From Pedococcus_A sp963730585 (GTDB lineage: Bacteria > Actinomycetota > Actinomycetes > Actinomycetales > Dermatophilaceae), in assembly GCA_963730585.1 (NCBI GenBank), contig CAVSSL010000010.1, forward strand, positions 558,001-622,000: DNA of 64,000 nt, in the 5' to 3' direction. Of the stretch, positions 7,110 to 14,868 are shown piece by piece. Each line of letters starts with the position of its first letter. Position 1 is the first letter of the stretch. Position numbers and translations under genes: made by a program. Below the pieces are notes generated by a model. The model did no database searches. It saw only the letters and a program-made list of their open reading frames with translations, and was not told where the DNA came from.

Positions 7110-8030
7110 TCACTTCTTCACGGAGCCGAAGCGCGCCACGACGCGGCCGGCGATGTTGAGGAGGAGGACGAGGAGGATGAGGGTGAGGGCCGCCCCCCAC
7201 ATGCGCTCGACGGCGGCGGCCTGGCCGAGCTCGGTGCGGTCCTGGTTGATCATGGTCGGCAGCGTGGGCATGTAGCCGCTGAAGAGGTTCGTGGCGATCG
7301 ACTTGGTGTAGGGGCCGAGGATCAGCAGCGGGGCCGTCTCGCCCATGACGCGCGCCAGGCCGAGCAGGATGCCGGTGACGATGCCCGAGAAGGCGGTCGG
7401 GAGGACGACCTTGGCGATCGTCTTCCACTTCGGCACGCCGAGGGCGTAGGACGCCTCACGCAGCTCGTTCGGCACCAGCTTGAGCATCTCCTCGGTGGAG
7501 CGCACGACCACGGGGATCATCAGCAGCACCAGCGCCAGCGACACCGCGAAGCCGACCCGCTGGAAGCCCAACGTCGTCACCCACACCGCGTAGATGAACA
7601 GCGCGGCGACGATCGACGGGATGCCGGTGAGGATGTCGACCATGAAGGAGACCGCCTTGGCGAACTTCCCGCGGCCGTACTCGACGAGGTAGATGGCCGT
7701 CATCACCGCGATCGGCACGGCGATGAGGGCGGTCACCGCGGCCTGGATCAGGGTGCCCTGGATGGCGTGCACCGCACCGCCGCCGGCACGCCGGGACGTG
7801 ATGCCGCGCTGGGAGTTCGTCCACCACTGCGACTCCATGAGCAGGTGCGCGCCCTGGCTGACGACGGTCCAGAGGATCCAGACCAGCGGGATGACCGCCA
7901 CGAGGAACGCCAGCCACATCACGACGCGGGCGAGCTGGTCGCGGATGGTCCGCGAGCGGGACGGGTGGCCGAGCGCCGGGAGGACGGTGCCCTGGCCCGA
8001 CGAGCCGAGGCGGGTGTCGGTGGTCGTCAT
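7110..8030 (-). CDS. pstA: Phosphate ABC transporter permease PstA
   Basis: The 306-residue protein starts at ATG 8030, inside an ATGA overlap with the pstC stop. Six hydrophobic segments are visible (for example VVMWLAFLVAVIPLVWILWTV at the N-terminus and AALTLILLVLLLNIAG at the C-terminus). The cytoplasmic EAA loop reads ELREASYALGVPKWKTIAKV, and GILLGLARVMGETAPLLILG is a strong PstA signature. The open frame extends far upstream antisense-like within pstC, but homology begins only at this ATG. Confidence 0.96.
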   Translation of the reverse strand: MTTTDTRLGSSGQGTVLPALGHPSRSRTIRDQLARVVMWLAFLVAVIPLVWILWTVVSQGAHLLMESQWWTNSQRGITSRRAGGGAVHAIQGTLIQAAVTALIAVPIAVMTAIYLVEYGRGKFAKAVSFMVDILTGIPSIVAALFIYAVWVTTLGFQRVGFAVSLALVLLMIPVVVRSTEEMLKLVPNELREASYALGVPKWKTIAKVVLPTAFSGIVTGILLGLARVMGETAPLLILGPYTKSIATNLFSGYMPTLPTMINQDRTELGQAAAVERMWGAALTLILLVLLLNIAGRVVARFGSVKK

Positions 8031-9034
8031 TCGGTGAAGGCCTTCCTGCGCTCGATCACGATGCGGGCGACCGCGTTCACGATGAAGGTGAGGACGAAGA
8101 GCACCAGGCCTGCGGCGATGAAGGCGCCGGTCTTCTGCGGCGAGTCGAACTCGGCCGCGTTGTTGGCGATGCGGGAGGCGAAGGTCTCGCCACCGTTGAA
8201 CAGCGACCACGACCAGTCGTTGCCGCGAGCCAGCGTGGAGACGATGAAGGTCACGGCGATGGTCTCGCCGAGCGCGCGGCCGAGGGCCAGCATCGAGGCG
8301 CTGATGACGCCGGGGCGGCCGAACGGCAGCACCGCGGTGCGGATCATCTCCCAGCGGGTGGCGCCGAGCGCCAGGGCGCCCTCCTTGTGCGCCACCGGCG
8401 TCTGCGCGAAGACCTCGCGGGAGAGGGCGGTGACGATCGGCAGCACCATGATGGCCAGCACGATGCCGATGAAGAAGATGGTGCCGCCCGAGATGCCGGT
8501 CTTGGCGAACAGCGGGAACCAGCCGAGCTTGTCCTGGAGGAAGTCCTCGACCGGGCGGACCGCGGCGCGGAAGGTCAGCACGCCCCAGAGGCCGTAGACG
8601 ATCGACGGCACCGCGGCGAGCAGGTCGACCAGGCTGGCGGCCGGCCGCGAGAGCCAGCGGGGGGCGTACTGCGTGATGAACAGCGCGACGCCGACCCCCA
8701 CCGGAACGGCCAGCGCCATGGCGATCAGGGAGGCCGCCACCGTGGTCCACAGGAGCTCGACGATGCCGAAGCGGGGGTGGTCGCCGGCGACGACCCACTC
8801 GCGCGAGGTGAGGAAGCTGGCCTCGTTGCCGGCCAGGGCCGGGACCGCCTGCCAGAGCAGGAACACGCCGATCAGCGTGACGAGGGCGACGACCAGGCCG
8901 CCGGCGCCCGTCGCCAGGCCCCCGAAGAGGCGGTCGCCGAGGCGGCCGGTGCTGGCGGAGTCTCCACGGAGGGGAGCTCCGGAGCCGGGGACGGGAGTCT
9001 CGTCAGCGGCGGAGGCGCCGGTGATGGTCGTCAC
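8027..9034 (-). CDS. pstC: Phosphate ABC transporter permease PstC
   Basis: The 335-residue permease has an N-terminal Ser/Gly-rich cytosolic stretch, then six hydrophobic helices. AVPSIVYGLWGVLTF, the EAA-like KEGALALGATRWEMIRTAVL, and LALGRALGETIAVTFIV identify PstC. It overlaps pstA by four bases and follows pstS after 95 bases containing a long hairpin, which would allow more pstS than permease mRNA. Confidence 0.96.
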   Translation of the reverse strand: MTTITGASAADETPVPGSGAPLRGDSASTGRLGDRLFGGLATGAGGLVVALVTLIGVFLLWQAVPALAGNEASFLTSREWVVAGDHPRFGIVELLWTTVAASLIAMALAVPVGVGVALFITQYAPRWLSRPAASLVDLLAAVPSIVYGLWGVLTFRAAVRPVEDFLQDKLGWFPLFAKTGISGGTIFFIGIVLAIMVLPIVTALSREVFAQTPVAHKEGALALGATRWEMIRTAVLPFGRPGVISASMLALGRALGETIAVTFIVSTLARGNDWSWSLFNGGETFASRIANNAAEFDSPQKTGAFIAAGLVLFVLTFIVNAVARIVIERRKAFTE

Positions 9035-9083
9035 GTGTTGCCTATCGATTGGGGGGTCTGCAGCGGTGCGGGGGACAACGGCA

Positions 9084-9125
9084 GTATGCCGCGCGGCCGG
9101 GTGGAAACCCGACCGCGCGGCATAC
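9084..9125 (-). terminator. Intercistronic hairpin between pstS and pstC, built from paired GTATGCCG
   Basis: GTATGCCGCGCGGCCGGGT at 9084-9102 pairs with the inverted arm ending GGCATAC at 9125, with one mismatch in 19 bases. It lacks a U-run. Position and strength suggest partial termination or 3'-end protection of pstS mRNA. Confidence 0.65.
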
Positions 9126-9129
9126 GGAA

Positions 9130-10251
9130 TCAGGACAGGGCGTCGATCGCGGTCGCGACCTGGGTGCGGACCTCGTCCGGAAGCGGGGCGTAGCCGATCT
9201 CCTCGAGGGACTTCTGGGTCTCCTCGGAGGAGAAGTGCTTCAGGAACGCCTTGGTCAGGTCGACCTTGGCCGGGTCCTTCGCCTTGGAGCAGACGATCTC
9301 GTAGGTGACCAGGTTGATCGGGTAGGCGCCCGGCTCCTTGGTGGCGTAGTCGAGCTTGAGGCGCAGGTCGTTGCCCTCGCCGTCGTGCTTGGCCGTCGCG
9401 ATCGCCTTGCCGACGGTCTCACCGGTCAGCTCGACCGGGCCCGCGCCGTTGTCGATCTGGGCGATGCCCAGCTTGTTGTCCTTGGCGTAGGACCACTCGG
9501 CGTAGGTGATGCCACCCTCGGTGGACTGCACCGCGCTGGCGACCCCGGCGGACTTCTCCTTGCCCTCGCCCTTGCCGGTCCAGCTCTTGCCGGGCTCGGC
9601 GGTCCAGGCGTTCGGCGCGGCGGCCGAGAGGTACTTGGTGAAGTTCTCGGTGGTGCCCGACTCGTCGGAGCGGAAGAACACCTTGACCGGGGTGCTCGGC
9701 AGCTTGGCGTCCGGGTTGACCTTGGCGATCGCCGGGTCGTTCCAGGTCGTGATCTTGCCGTTGAAGATGTTGGCGATGACCTCGGGGGTCAGCACGAGCT
9801 TGTCGACGCCCGGCAGGTTGTAGGACACCGCGACGGGGCCGGTCACCATCGGGAGGTTCCAGGCGGGGGAGCCGCAGAACTTCTCGGCCTCGGCGGTCTC
9901 GACCTTGCCGTCCTTCTCCTCCTTCTTCAGGGCGGAGTCGGAGCCGGCGAAGTCGACCTGGCCGGCGAGGAACTGCTTGATGCCCGCACCCGAGCCGGTC
10001 GGGTTGTAGTTGACGGTGGCGCCCTCACACGCGTCCTGGAAGGAGGCGATGGCCTCCTCGATGGCGTTCTTCTGGGCGGAGGAGCCCTCGGCGTTCAGGG
10101 TGCCCTTGGCACACTCGACGGAGGCCGCCGCACCGGAGGCGGAGCCCTCGGAGCCCGAACCCGCGGTGTTGTTGTCCGACCCGCAGGCCGACAGGGCGAG
10201 CGACCCGACGAGGGTGGCGCCGGCCAGCATGCCGAAACGCTGAATCTTCAC
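9130..10251 (-). CDS. pstS: Phosphate-binding lipoprotein PstS
   Basis: I choose GTG 10251 because GGAGAGG lies seven bases upstream and the protein then opens with a clean lipoprotein signal, KIQRFGMLAGATLVGSLALS followed by AC (Cys lipidation site). The mature 373-residue chain has the PstS phosphate-binding elements: LNAEGSSAQKNAIEEAIASF, NYNPTGSGAGIKQFLAGQVD, FAGSDSALK, and RSDESGTTENFTKYLSAAAP. It captures phosphate outside the membrane for PstCAB. A PHO-box-like repeat lies about 90 bases upstream. Confidence 0.96.
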   Translation of the reverse strand: MKIQRFGMLAGATLVGSLALSACGSDNNTAGSGSEGSASGAAASVECAKGTLNAEGSSAQKNAIEEAIASFQDACEGATVNYNPTGSGAGIKQFLAGQVDFAGSDSALKKEEKDGKVETAEAEKFCGSPAWNLPMVTGPVAVSYNLPGVDKLVLTPEVIANIFNGKITTWNDPAIAKVNPDAKLPSTPVKVFFRSDESGTTENFTKYLSAAAPNAWTAEPGKSWTGKGEGKEKSAGVASAVQSTEGGITYAEWSYAKDNKLGIAQIDNGAGPVELTGETVGKAIATAKHDGEGNDLRLKLDYATKEPGAYPINLVTYEIVCSKAKDPAKVDLTKAFLKHFSSEETQKSLEEIGYAPLPDEVRTQVATAIDALS

Positions 10252-10340
10252 GGTGAAACCTCTCCACAAGAGAAAGTCAGTGGCGGGCGGGGTGCCCGAC
10301 GTTTGTGAAGGTAGGAGCGGTGAGTGACGCGATGGGCGGT

Positions 10341-10362
10341 GCCGGGTGAACGGAAGGTGAAC
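10341..10362 (-). promoter_or_regulatory. PHO box upstream of pstS
   Basis: Read on the minus strand, the site is two 11-base direct repeats, GTTCACCTTCC and GTTCACCCGGC. This is the arrangement bound by PhoP/RegX3-type regulators in actinobacteria. It is correctly placed and oriented to activate pstS under phosphate limitation. Confidence 0.75.
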
Positions 10363-10513
10363 AGACCCGAGACTTTGCCCCACGCGTGTGCAGACGCCAC
10401 CTGAGCCCCAGTTGAACAGCCCGTCAGGAGTCGGTCAAGGGCGCCTCCGGCCCCGGTCGCCCGACGTCACCGGAGCCACGTGAGCCGCCAAGAGCGCCGG
10501 AGCCAGCCGAGTC

Positions 10514-11464
10514 TCACGGGAGGTGGCGCTCGACCGCGACGATCCGTGCGTCGGCGCCGCGTCCCGCCACGTGGGCCACCAGCGCCTCGCCCTTGGCCAT
10601 CTTGGCCTCAGCCGCCTCACCGAGCTGCTTGGCGGCCTCGGGCCCGTCGTCGCTGCCGTCGTCGACGAGCCCTGCGAGGTGGTCGAGCAGGCCGGGCAGC
10701 ACCGGCCCGTGGCTGCACAGCACCGCTGGGGTGCCACGCTCGAGGAGGCGGCGCAGGTGCTGCCCGGCCAGGGCGGGGTCCGCCTCGTGCCCCTCCTCGG
10801 ACAGCCCCTCCTTGAGCCGCAGCGGGCGCCCCAGCCGCACGGCATACGGCTCGATCGTGTCGGCGCACCGCACGGACGGTGAGCTGACCAGCCGGCGCAC
10901 GCCGTAGGCGGCCAGCAGGGGCGCGATGGCCTCGGCCCGCCGGCGGCCCTGCTCGTCGAGCGGGCGCAGCTGGTCGTCGGGGTCCTTCCACTGCGAGCGG
11001 GGGAAGGCCTTGGCGTGCCGCACCAGCACCAGCGGCCAGGTGTCCAGCGCCCCGGCCGCCTCGGCCCGCACCAGCGCGCGCAGCTGGTCGCGGTCCCGCG
11101 CGTAGTCGAGCAGGTCGTGCGCGGCTGCCACGTCGAGCCAGCGCACCTCGTCGACCTCGTTGACGGGCCGGCCGGTGCCGCCGGTGACCTGGGCGGCCCA
11201 GTAGCGCACCTCCTTGCCCGCCGGCTCCCCGTCACGACCCAGCACCGTGTAGGCCGCGCACGGCAGCGGGCGGCCCAGCTGGACCTCCAGCGCGGTCTCC
11301 TCGTGCGTCTCGCGCACGGCGGCAACCGCCCAGTCCTCGCCGGGGTCGAGCTTGCCCTTCGCCCAGGCCCAGTCGTCGTACTTGGGACGGTGCACCAGGG
11401 CGACCTCGAGACGCCCGCGGCGGCGGCGCCACGGCACCGTGCCGGCCGCGGGGATCACCCCCAC
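10514..11464 (-). CDS. mutT1: NUDIX hydrolase with SixA-type histidine phosphatase domain (MutT1-like)
   Basis: The N-terminal NUDIX domain shows GKLDPGEDWAVAAVRETHEE, which continues with TALEVQ (the GX5EX7REUXEEXGU box). The C-terminal half is a phosphohistidine-phosphatase domain with LVLVRHAKAFPRSQW and a second conserved His (VLCSHGPVLPGLLDHL). This fusion matches mycobacterial MutT1, which cleans up 8-oxo-dGTP and diadenosine polyphosphates. The start is uncertain: GTG 11464 and GTG 11458 both fit, with about 316 residues. It lies directly downstream of ppk, and the pair is probably one transcript. Confidence 0.85.
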   Translation of the reverse strand: MGVIPAAGTVPWRRRRGRLEVALVHRPKYDDWAWAKGKLDPGEDWAVAAVRETHEETALEVQLGRPLPCAAYTVLGRDGEPAGKEVRYWAAQVTGGTGRPVNEVDEVRWLDVAAAHDLLDYARDRDQLRALVRAEAAGALDTWPLVLVRHAKAFPRSQWKDPDDQLRPLDEQGRRRAEAIAPLLAAYGVRRLVSSPSVRCADTIEPYAVRLGRPLRLKEGLSEEGHEADPALAGQHLRRLLERGTPAVLCSHGPVLPGLLDHLAGLVDDGSDDGPEAAKQLGEAAEAKMAKGEALVAHVAGRGADARIVAVERHLP

Positions 11465-11501
11465 GACGGCCCCCGGGCCACCCGGAACGAGGTCGCCGGC
11501 G

Positions 11502-13799
11502 TCAACGGCGGCGGGCCTTGCGCCGGCGCTTGGAGTGCATCTCCACCAAGGTGGTCTGCAGGTCGGGCAGCGGGTTGCCGTCGGAGTCGGTGGTGTGACG
11601 GGTCCACCGCCCGTCGTCGGCGAGCTTCCAGTGCGAGTAGTCACCGCTCATGCCGCGGGCCATCAGGTTGCACAGCTCCTCGATGTGCCGCGGGTCCGTG
11701 ATGCGCAGCAGCGCCTCCACCCGGCGGTCGAGGTTGCGGTGCATCATGTCGGCGCTGCCGATGAAGACCTCGGGCTCACCGGCCCCGCCGAAGATGAACA
11801 CGCGCGAGTGCTCGAGGAAGCGACCGAGGTAGGAGTGCACGCGGATGTTGTCGGACAGCCCCGCCACGCCGGGTCGGATCGCGCAGATCCCTCGCACCCA
11901 GATGTCGACCTGCACCCCGGCCTGCGAGGCGCGGTAGAGCGCGTCGATGACCTGCTCGTCGACGATCGAGTTGACCTTGATCTGCACGAGCCCGCCGTTG
12001 CCGGCCGCCGCGTGGGCGATCTCGCCCTCGATGCGCTCGATGAGGCCGGAGCGGATCGAGCGCGGTGCGACGAGCAGCCGCCGGTACTTGGTGCGCGGGG
12101 CGATGCCGGAGAGCTGGTTGAACAGCCGGGTGAGGTCCTCGCCCACCTGGGGGTCCGACGTGAGCAGGCCGAAGTCCTCGTAGAGCCGGGCGGTCTTGGG
12201 GTTGTAGTTGCCGGTGCCGACGTGGCAGTAGCGGACCAACCCGTCGGTCTCCTGCCGCACGACGAGCGAGAGCTTGCAGTGCGTCTTGAGGCCGACGATG
12301 CCGTAGACGACGTGCACGCCCGAGTGCTCGAGCTTGCGGGCCCACTTGATGTTGGCCTGCTCGTCGAAGCGTGCCTTGATCTCGACCACCGCCAGCACCT
12401 GCTTGCCGGCCTCCGCGGCGTCGATGAGGGCGTCGACGATGGGGGAGTCGCCACTGGTGCGGTAGAGCGTCTGCTTGATCGCCAGCACCTTGGGGTCGGC
12501 GGCCGCCTGCTCGATGAACGCCTGCACCGAGGTGGAGAACGAGTCGTAGGGGTGCTGGAGCAGCACGTCCTTGTCGCGCACCACCGAGAGCACGTCGCTG
12601 GCCTTGGCCGTCTCGGCGGGCGCGAGGTCGGCGTGCGTCTGCGGTCGGAAGGGCGCGAACTTGAGGTCCGACCGCTCGAGGTCGGCGATGAGGTTCAGCC
12701 CGCGCAGGTCGAGGGGCCGGGGCAGGCGGTAGACGTCCTGCTGGGCGACGCCGAGCTCACGGACCAGCATGTCGAGCACGTGGCCGTCGATGTCGTCCTC
12801 GACCTCGAGGCGCACCGGGGGCCCGAACCGCCGCCGGGTCAGCTCCTTCTCCAGGGCGGCCAGCAGGTTCTCGGCGTCGTCCTCCTCCACCTCGAGGTCC
12901 TCGTTGCGGGTCACGCGGAAGGTGAAGTGCTCGAGGACCTCCATGCCCGGGAAGAGCATGTCGAGGTGGGCCGCGATGACCTCTTCGAGGGGCACGAACC
13001 TGGTCTGCACGTGGTCGGCCAGGGCTGACTCGCCGCCGGGCGGGTCGATGTGCAGCAGCCGGGGCAGCAGTGGCGGCACCTTGACCCGGGCGAAGTGCTC
13101 CTTGCCGGTCTTGGGGTTGACCAGGGTGATGGCCAGGTTGAGCGACAGCCCGGAGATGTAGGGGAACGGGTGCGCCGGGTCGACGGCCAGCGGGGTGAGC
13201 ACCGGGAACACCTGGTCGGTGAACATCCAGGTCAGGCGCTCACGCTCCTCGTCGGTGAGCTCGTCCCACCGCACGACCGAGATGCCCTCGTCCTCGAGGG
13301 CGGGCTGCACGCGCTCGCGGTAGAGGGTCGACTGCATCGACTGCAGCTCGTGGGCCACCAGTGAGATCTGCTCGAGCACCTCGCGTGGCTCGAGGCCGGA
13401 GGCGGACCGCACGGCCAGGCCGGTGGCGATCCGGCGCTGCAGGCCGGCCACCCGCACCATGAAGAACTCGTCGAGGTTGGAGGTGAAGATCGCCAGGAAG
13501 CGCGCCCGCTCCAGCAGTGGCACCGACTCGTCGGCGGCGAGCTGGAGGACGCGCTCGTTGAACTGGAGCCACGAGATCTCCCGGTCGAGGAACCGGTCGG
13601 TGGGCAGCCCGGTCTCGTCCTCGCCCGAGGGCGCCACGCGCATGAAGCGGCCGTTGGCCGCGCGGGGCTGGAAGCGGGTGTTGTCGAGGGGGCTCGCGCT
13701 CGCGATCGAGACCTCGGGCTCAGTGGCCTGGGTCTCAGGGGCCTGCGTTTCAGGGGCCTGGGTCTCCTCGACGCCGGCGGTGCTCGTGCTGGCGGCCAT
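11502..13799 (-). CDS. ppk: Polyphosphate kinase 1
   Basis: The 765-residue enzyme transfers the ATP gamma-phosphate to growing polyphosphate. PPK1 landmarks are FLDREISWLQFNERVLQLA, HPYDSFSTSVQAFIEQAA, IKQTLYRTSGDSPIVDALI, the phosphohistidine motif RYCHVGTGNYNPKTARLYED, and DMMHRNLDRRVEALLRI. The N-terminus carries a low-complexity ETQAPETQAPETQ stretch from three 15-base repeats and is probably dispensable. It ends KRRRKARRR. Linkage to the phosphate genes fits storage of phosphate as polyphosphate. Confidence 0.97.
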   Translation of the reverse strand: MAASTSTAGVEETQAPETQAPETQATEPEVSIASASPLDNTRFQPRAANGRFMRVAPSGEDETGLPTDRFLDREISWLQFNERVLQLAADESVPLLERARFLAIFTSNLDEFFMVRVAGLQRRIATGLAVRSASGLEPREVLEQISLVAHELQSMQSTLYRERVQPALEDEGISVVRWDELTDEERERLTWMFTDQVFPVLTPLAVDPAHPFPYISGLSLNLAITLVNPKTGKEHFARVKVPPLLPRLLHIDPPGGESALADHVQTRFVPLEEVIAAHLDMLFPGMEVLEHFTFRVTRNEDLEVEEDDAENLLAALEKELTRRRFGPPVRLEVEDDIDGHVLDMLVRELGVAQQDVYRLPRPLDLRGLNLIADLERSDLKFAPFRPQTHADLAPAETAKASDVLSVVRDKDVLLQHPYDSFSTSVQAFIEQAAADPKVLAIKQTLYRTSGDSPIVDALIDAAEAGKQVLAVVEIKARFDEQANIKWARKLEHSGVHVVYGIVGLKTHCKLSLVVRQETDGLVRYCHVGTGNYNPKTARLYEDFGLLTSDPQVGEDLTRLFNQLSGIAPRTKYRRLLVAPRSIRSGLIERIEGEIAHAAAGNGGLVQIKVNSIVDEQVIDALYRASQAGVQVDIWVRGICAIRPGVAGLSDNIRVHSYLGRFLEHSRVFIFGGAGEPEVFIGSADMMHRNLDRRVEALLRITDPRHIEELCNLMARGMSGDYSHWKLADDGRWTRHTTDSDGNPLPDLQTTLVEMHSKRRRKARRR
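13725..13769 (-). repeat. Three 15-base tandem repeats in the ppk N-terminal coding region
   Basis: Plus-strand units GGCCTGGGTCTCAGG, GGCCTGCGTTTCAGG and GGCCTGGGTCTCCTC lie end to end. They encode ETQAP repeats and could vary in copy number without shifting frame. Confidence 0.7.
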
Positions 13800-13808
13800 A
13801 CCTCATCC

Positions 13809-14774
13809 TCACACTCGGGCGTGATCGGCGCGCGAATACATGACGTCGACCATGATGCTGCGGAAACCGAGGCTGCTGTAGGTCCGAAGGGCCCCGACGT
13901 TGTCGCCGTCCACGTAGAGCACCACCTCGGGCAGGCCCAGCGCGGCGAGGTGGGCGAGCCCCAGGGCGGTGAGGGGGCGGGCCAGCCCGCGTCCCTGGTA
14001 TGCCGGGTGCACCCCGACGACGTAGACCTCGCCGGCCGTCGCGGCCGGGTCGAGGCTCGACCGCTGCTCGGGGTCGACCTTCGTCCAGTGGAAGGCGGCC
14101 ACCCGCCCCGGCGCCTCGGCCGCCTCGACGACGATGAACCCGGCGGGGTCGAACCACGGCTGGGCCATGCGCTCGCGCAGGTCGGCCAGTGTGAGGCGGC
14201 CCTGCTCGGGGTGGTGGGCGAACGCCGCCGCGTTGGTCTCCAGCCAGGCCTGCTCGTCCTGCCCGGGCACGAAGGCGCGGGCGGTGAAGCCCTCGGGCAG
14301 GGCGGTGGCCGCCTCGGCGGCGCTGCCCGACGCGTCGTCGGCGGTCAGCGGCCGAGACATCTTGTGCAGCTCCCGCACCGCCTCGAGCCCCTGCGCCGCG
14401 GCGAAGGCCCGGGCGGAGCCCAGGTCGCCGTGCGCCCAGACCCGGGCGAGCGGGTGCCGCCCGGCCACCTCGGCCCACAGCGCGGAGCCGACGCCCTGCC
14501 GGCGGAGGACCGGATCGACGACCAGCTCGACGGAGGCGTCCTCACCGCCCTCGCCGCGTTCGGACTGGGCGTACCCGCTCAGCCGCCCCGCGGCATACGC
14601 GAGCACGTGCTCGACCGAGCCCTCCGGTGCGCCGAGCGAGAGCAGCGTCTGCTCCGAGAGCGCGGAGACGCCGTCGGCCTCGGCGGCGCGGCGGCCGAGC
14701 GCGCGGACCTCGTCGGCCCGCTCGGGGCTCAGGGTTGACGTGGTGAGAACGGCTGGCAACGTCACGACGTGCAT
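13809..14774 (-). CDS. mshD: Mycothiol synthase (acetyl-CoA:Cys-GlcN-Ins acetyltransferase)
   Basis: The 321-residue protein contains two GNAT domains, as MshD does. The N-terminal one has VDPVLRRQGVGSALWAEVAG, ending in LHKMSRPL. The C-terminal one has VVGVHPAYQGRGLARPLT and VLYVDGDNVGALRTYSSLGF. MshD performs the last step of mycothiol synthesis. The start ATG 14774 lies 94 bases from the divergent nucleotidase gene, so both promoters share that gap. mshA and the mycothiol-dependent mscR are also in this window. Confidence 0.95.
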   Translation of the reverse strand: MHVVTLPAVLTTSTLSPERADEVRALGRRAAEADGVSALSEQTLLSLGAPEGSVEHVLAYAAGRLSGYAQSERGEGGEDASVELVVDPVLRRQGVGSALWAEVAGRHPLARVWAHGDLGSARAFAAAQGLEAVRELHKMSRPLTADDASGSAAEAATALPEGFTARAFVPGQDEQAWLETNAAAFAHHPEQGRLTLADLRERMAQPWFDPAGFIVVEAAEAPGRVAAFHWTKVDPEQRSSLDPAATAGEVYVVGVHPAYQGRGLARPLTALGLAHLAALGLPEVVLYVDGDNVGALRTYSSLGFRSIMVDVMYSRADHARV

Positions 14775-14868
14775 TCCACCATGACGGTTCCCTTAGAGGG
14801 CTGCGCGGTCTACCGTGCATCCTGGCCGGTTACCAGCCGGTCGCCGTCACTTCTTCACAGGGGAAACC

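Noticed and set aside
14775..14868. PHO box in the mshD/5'-nucleotidase divergent gap
   Set aside because: GGTTACC and TTCAC fragments are present but lack an 11-base repeat phase.
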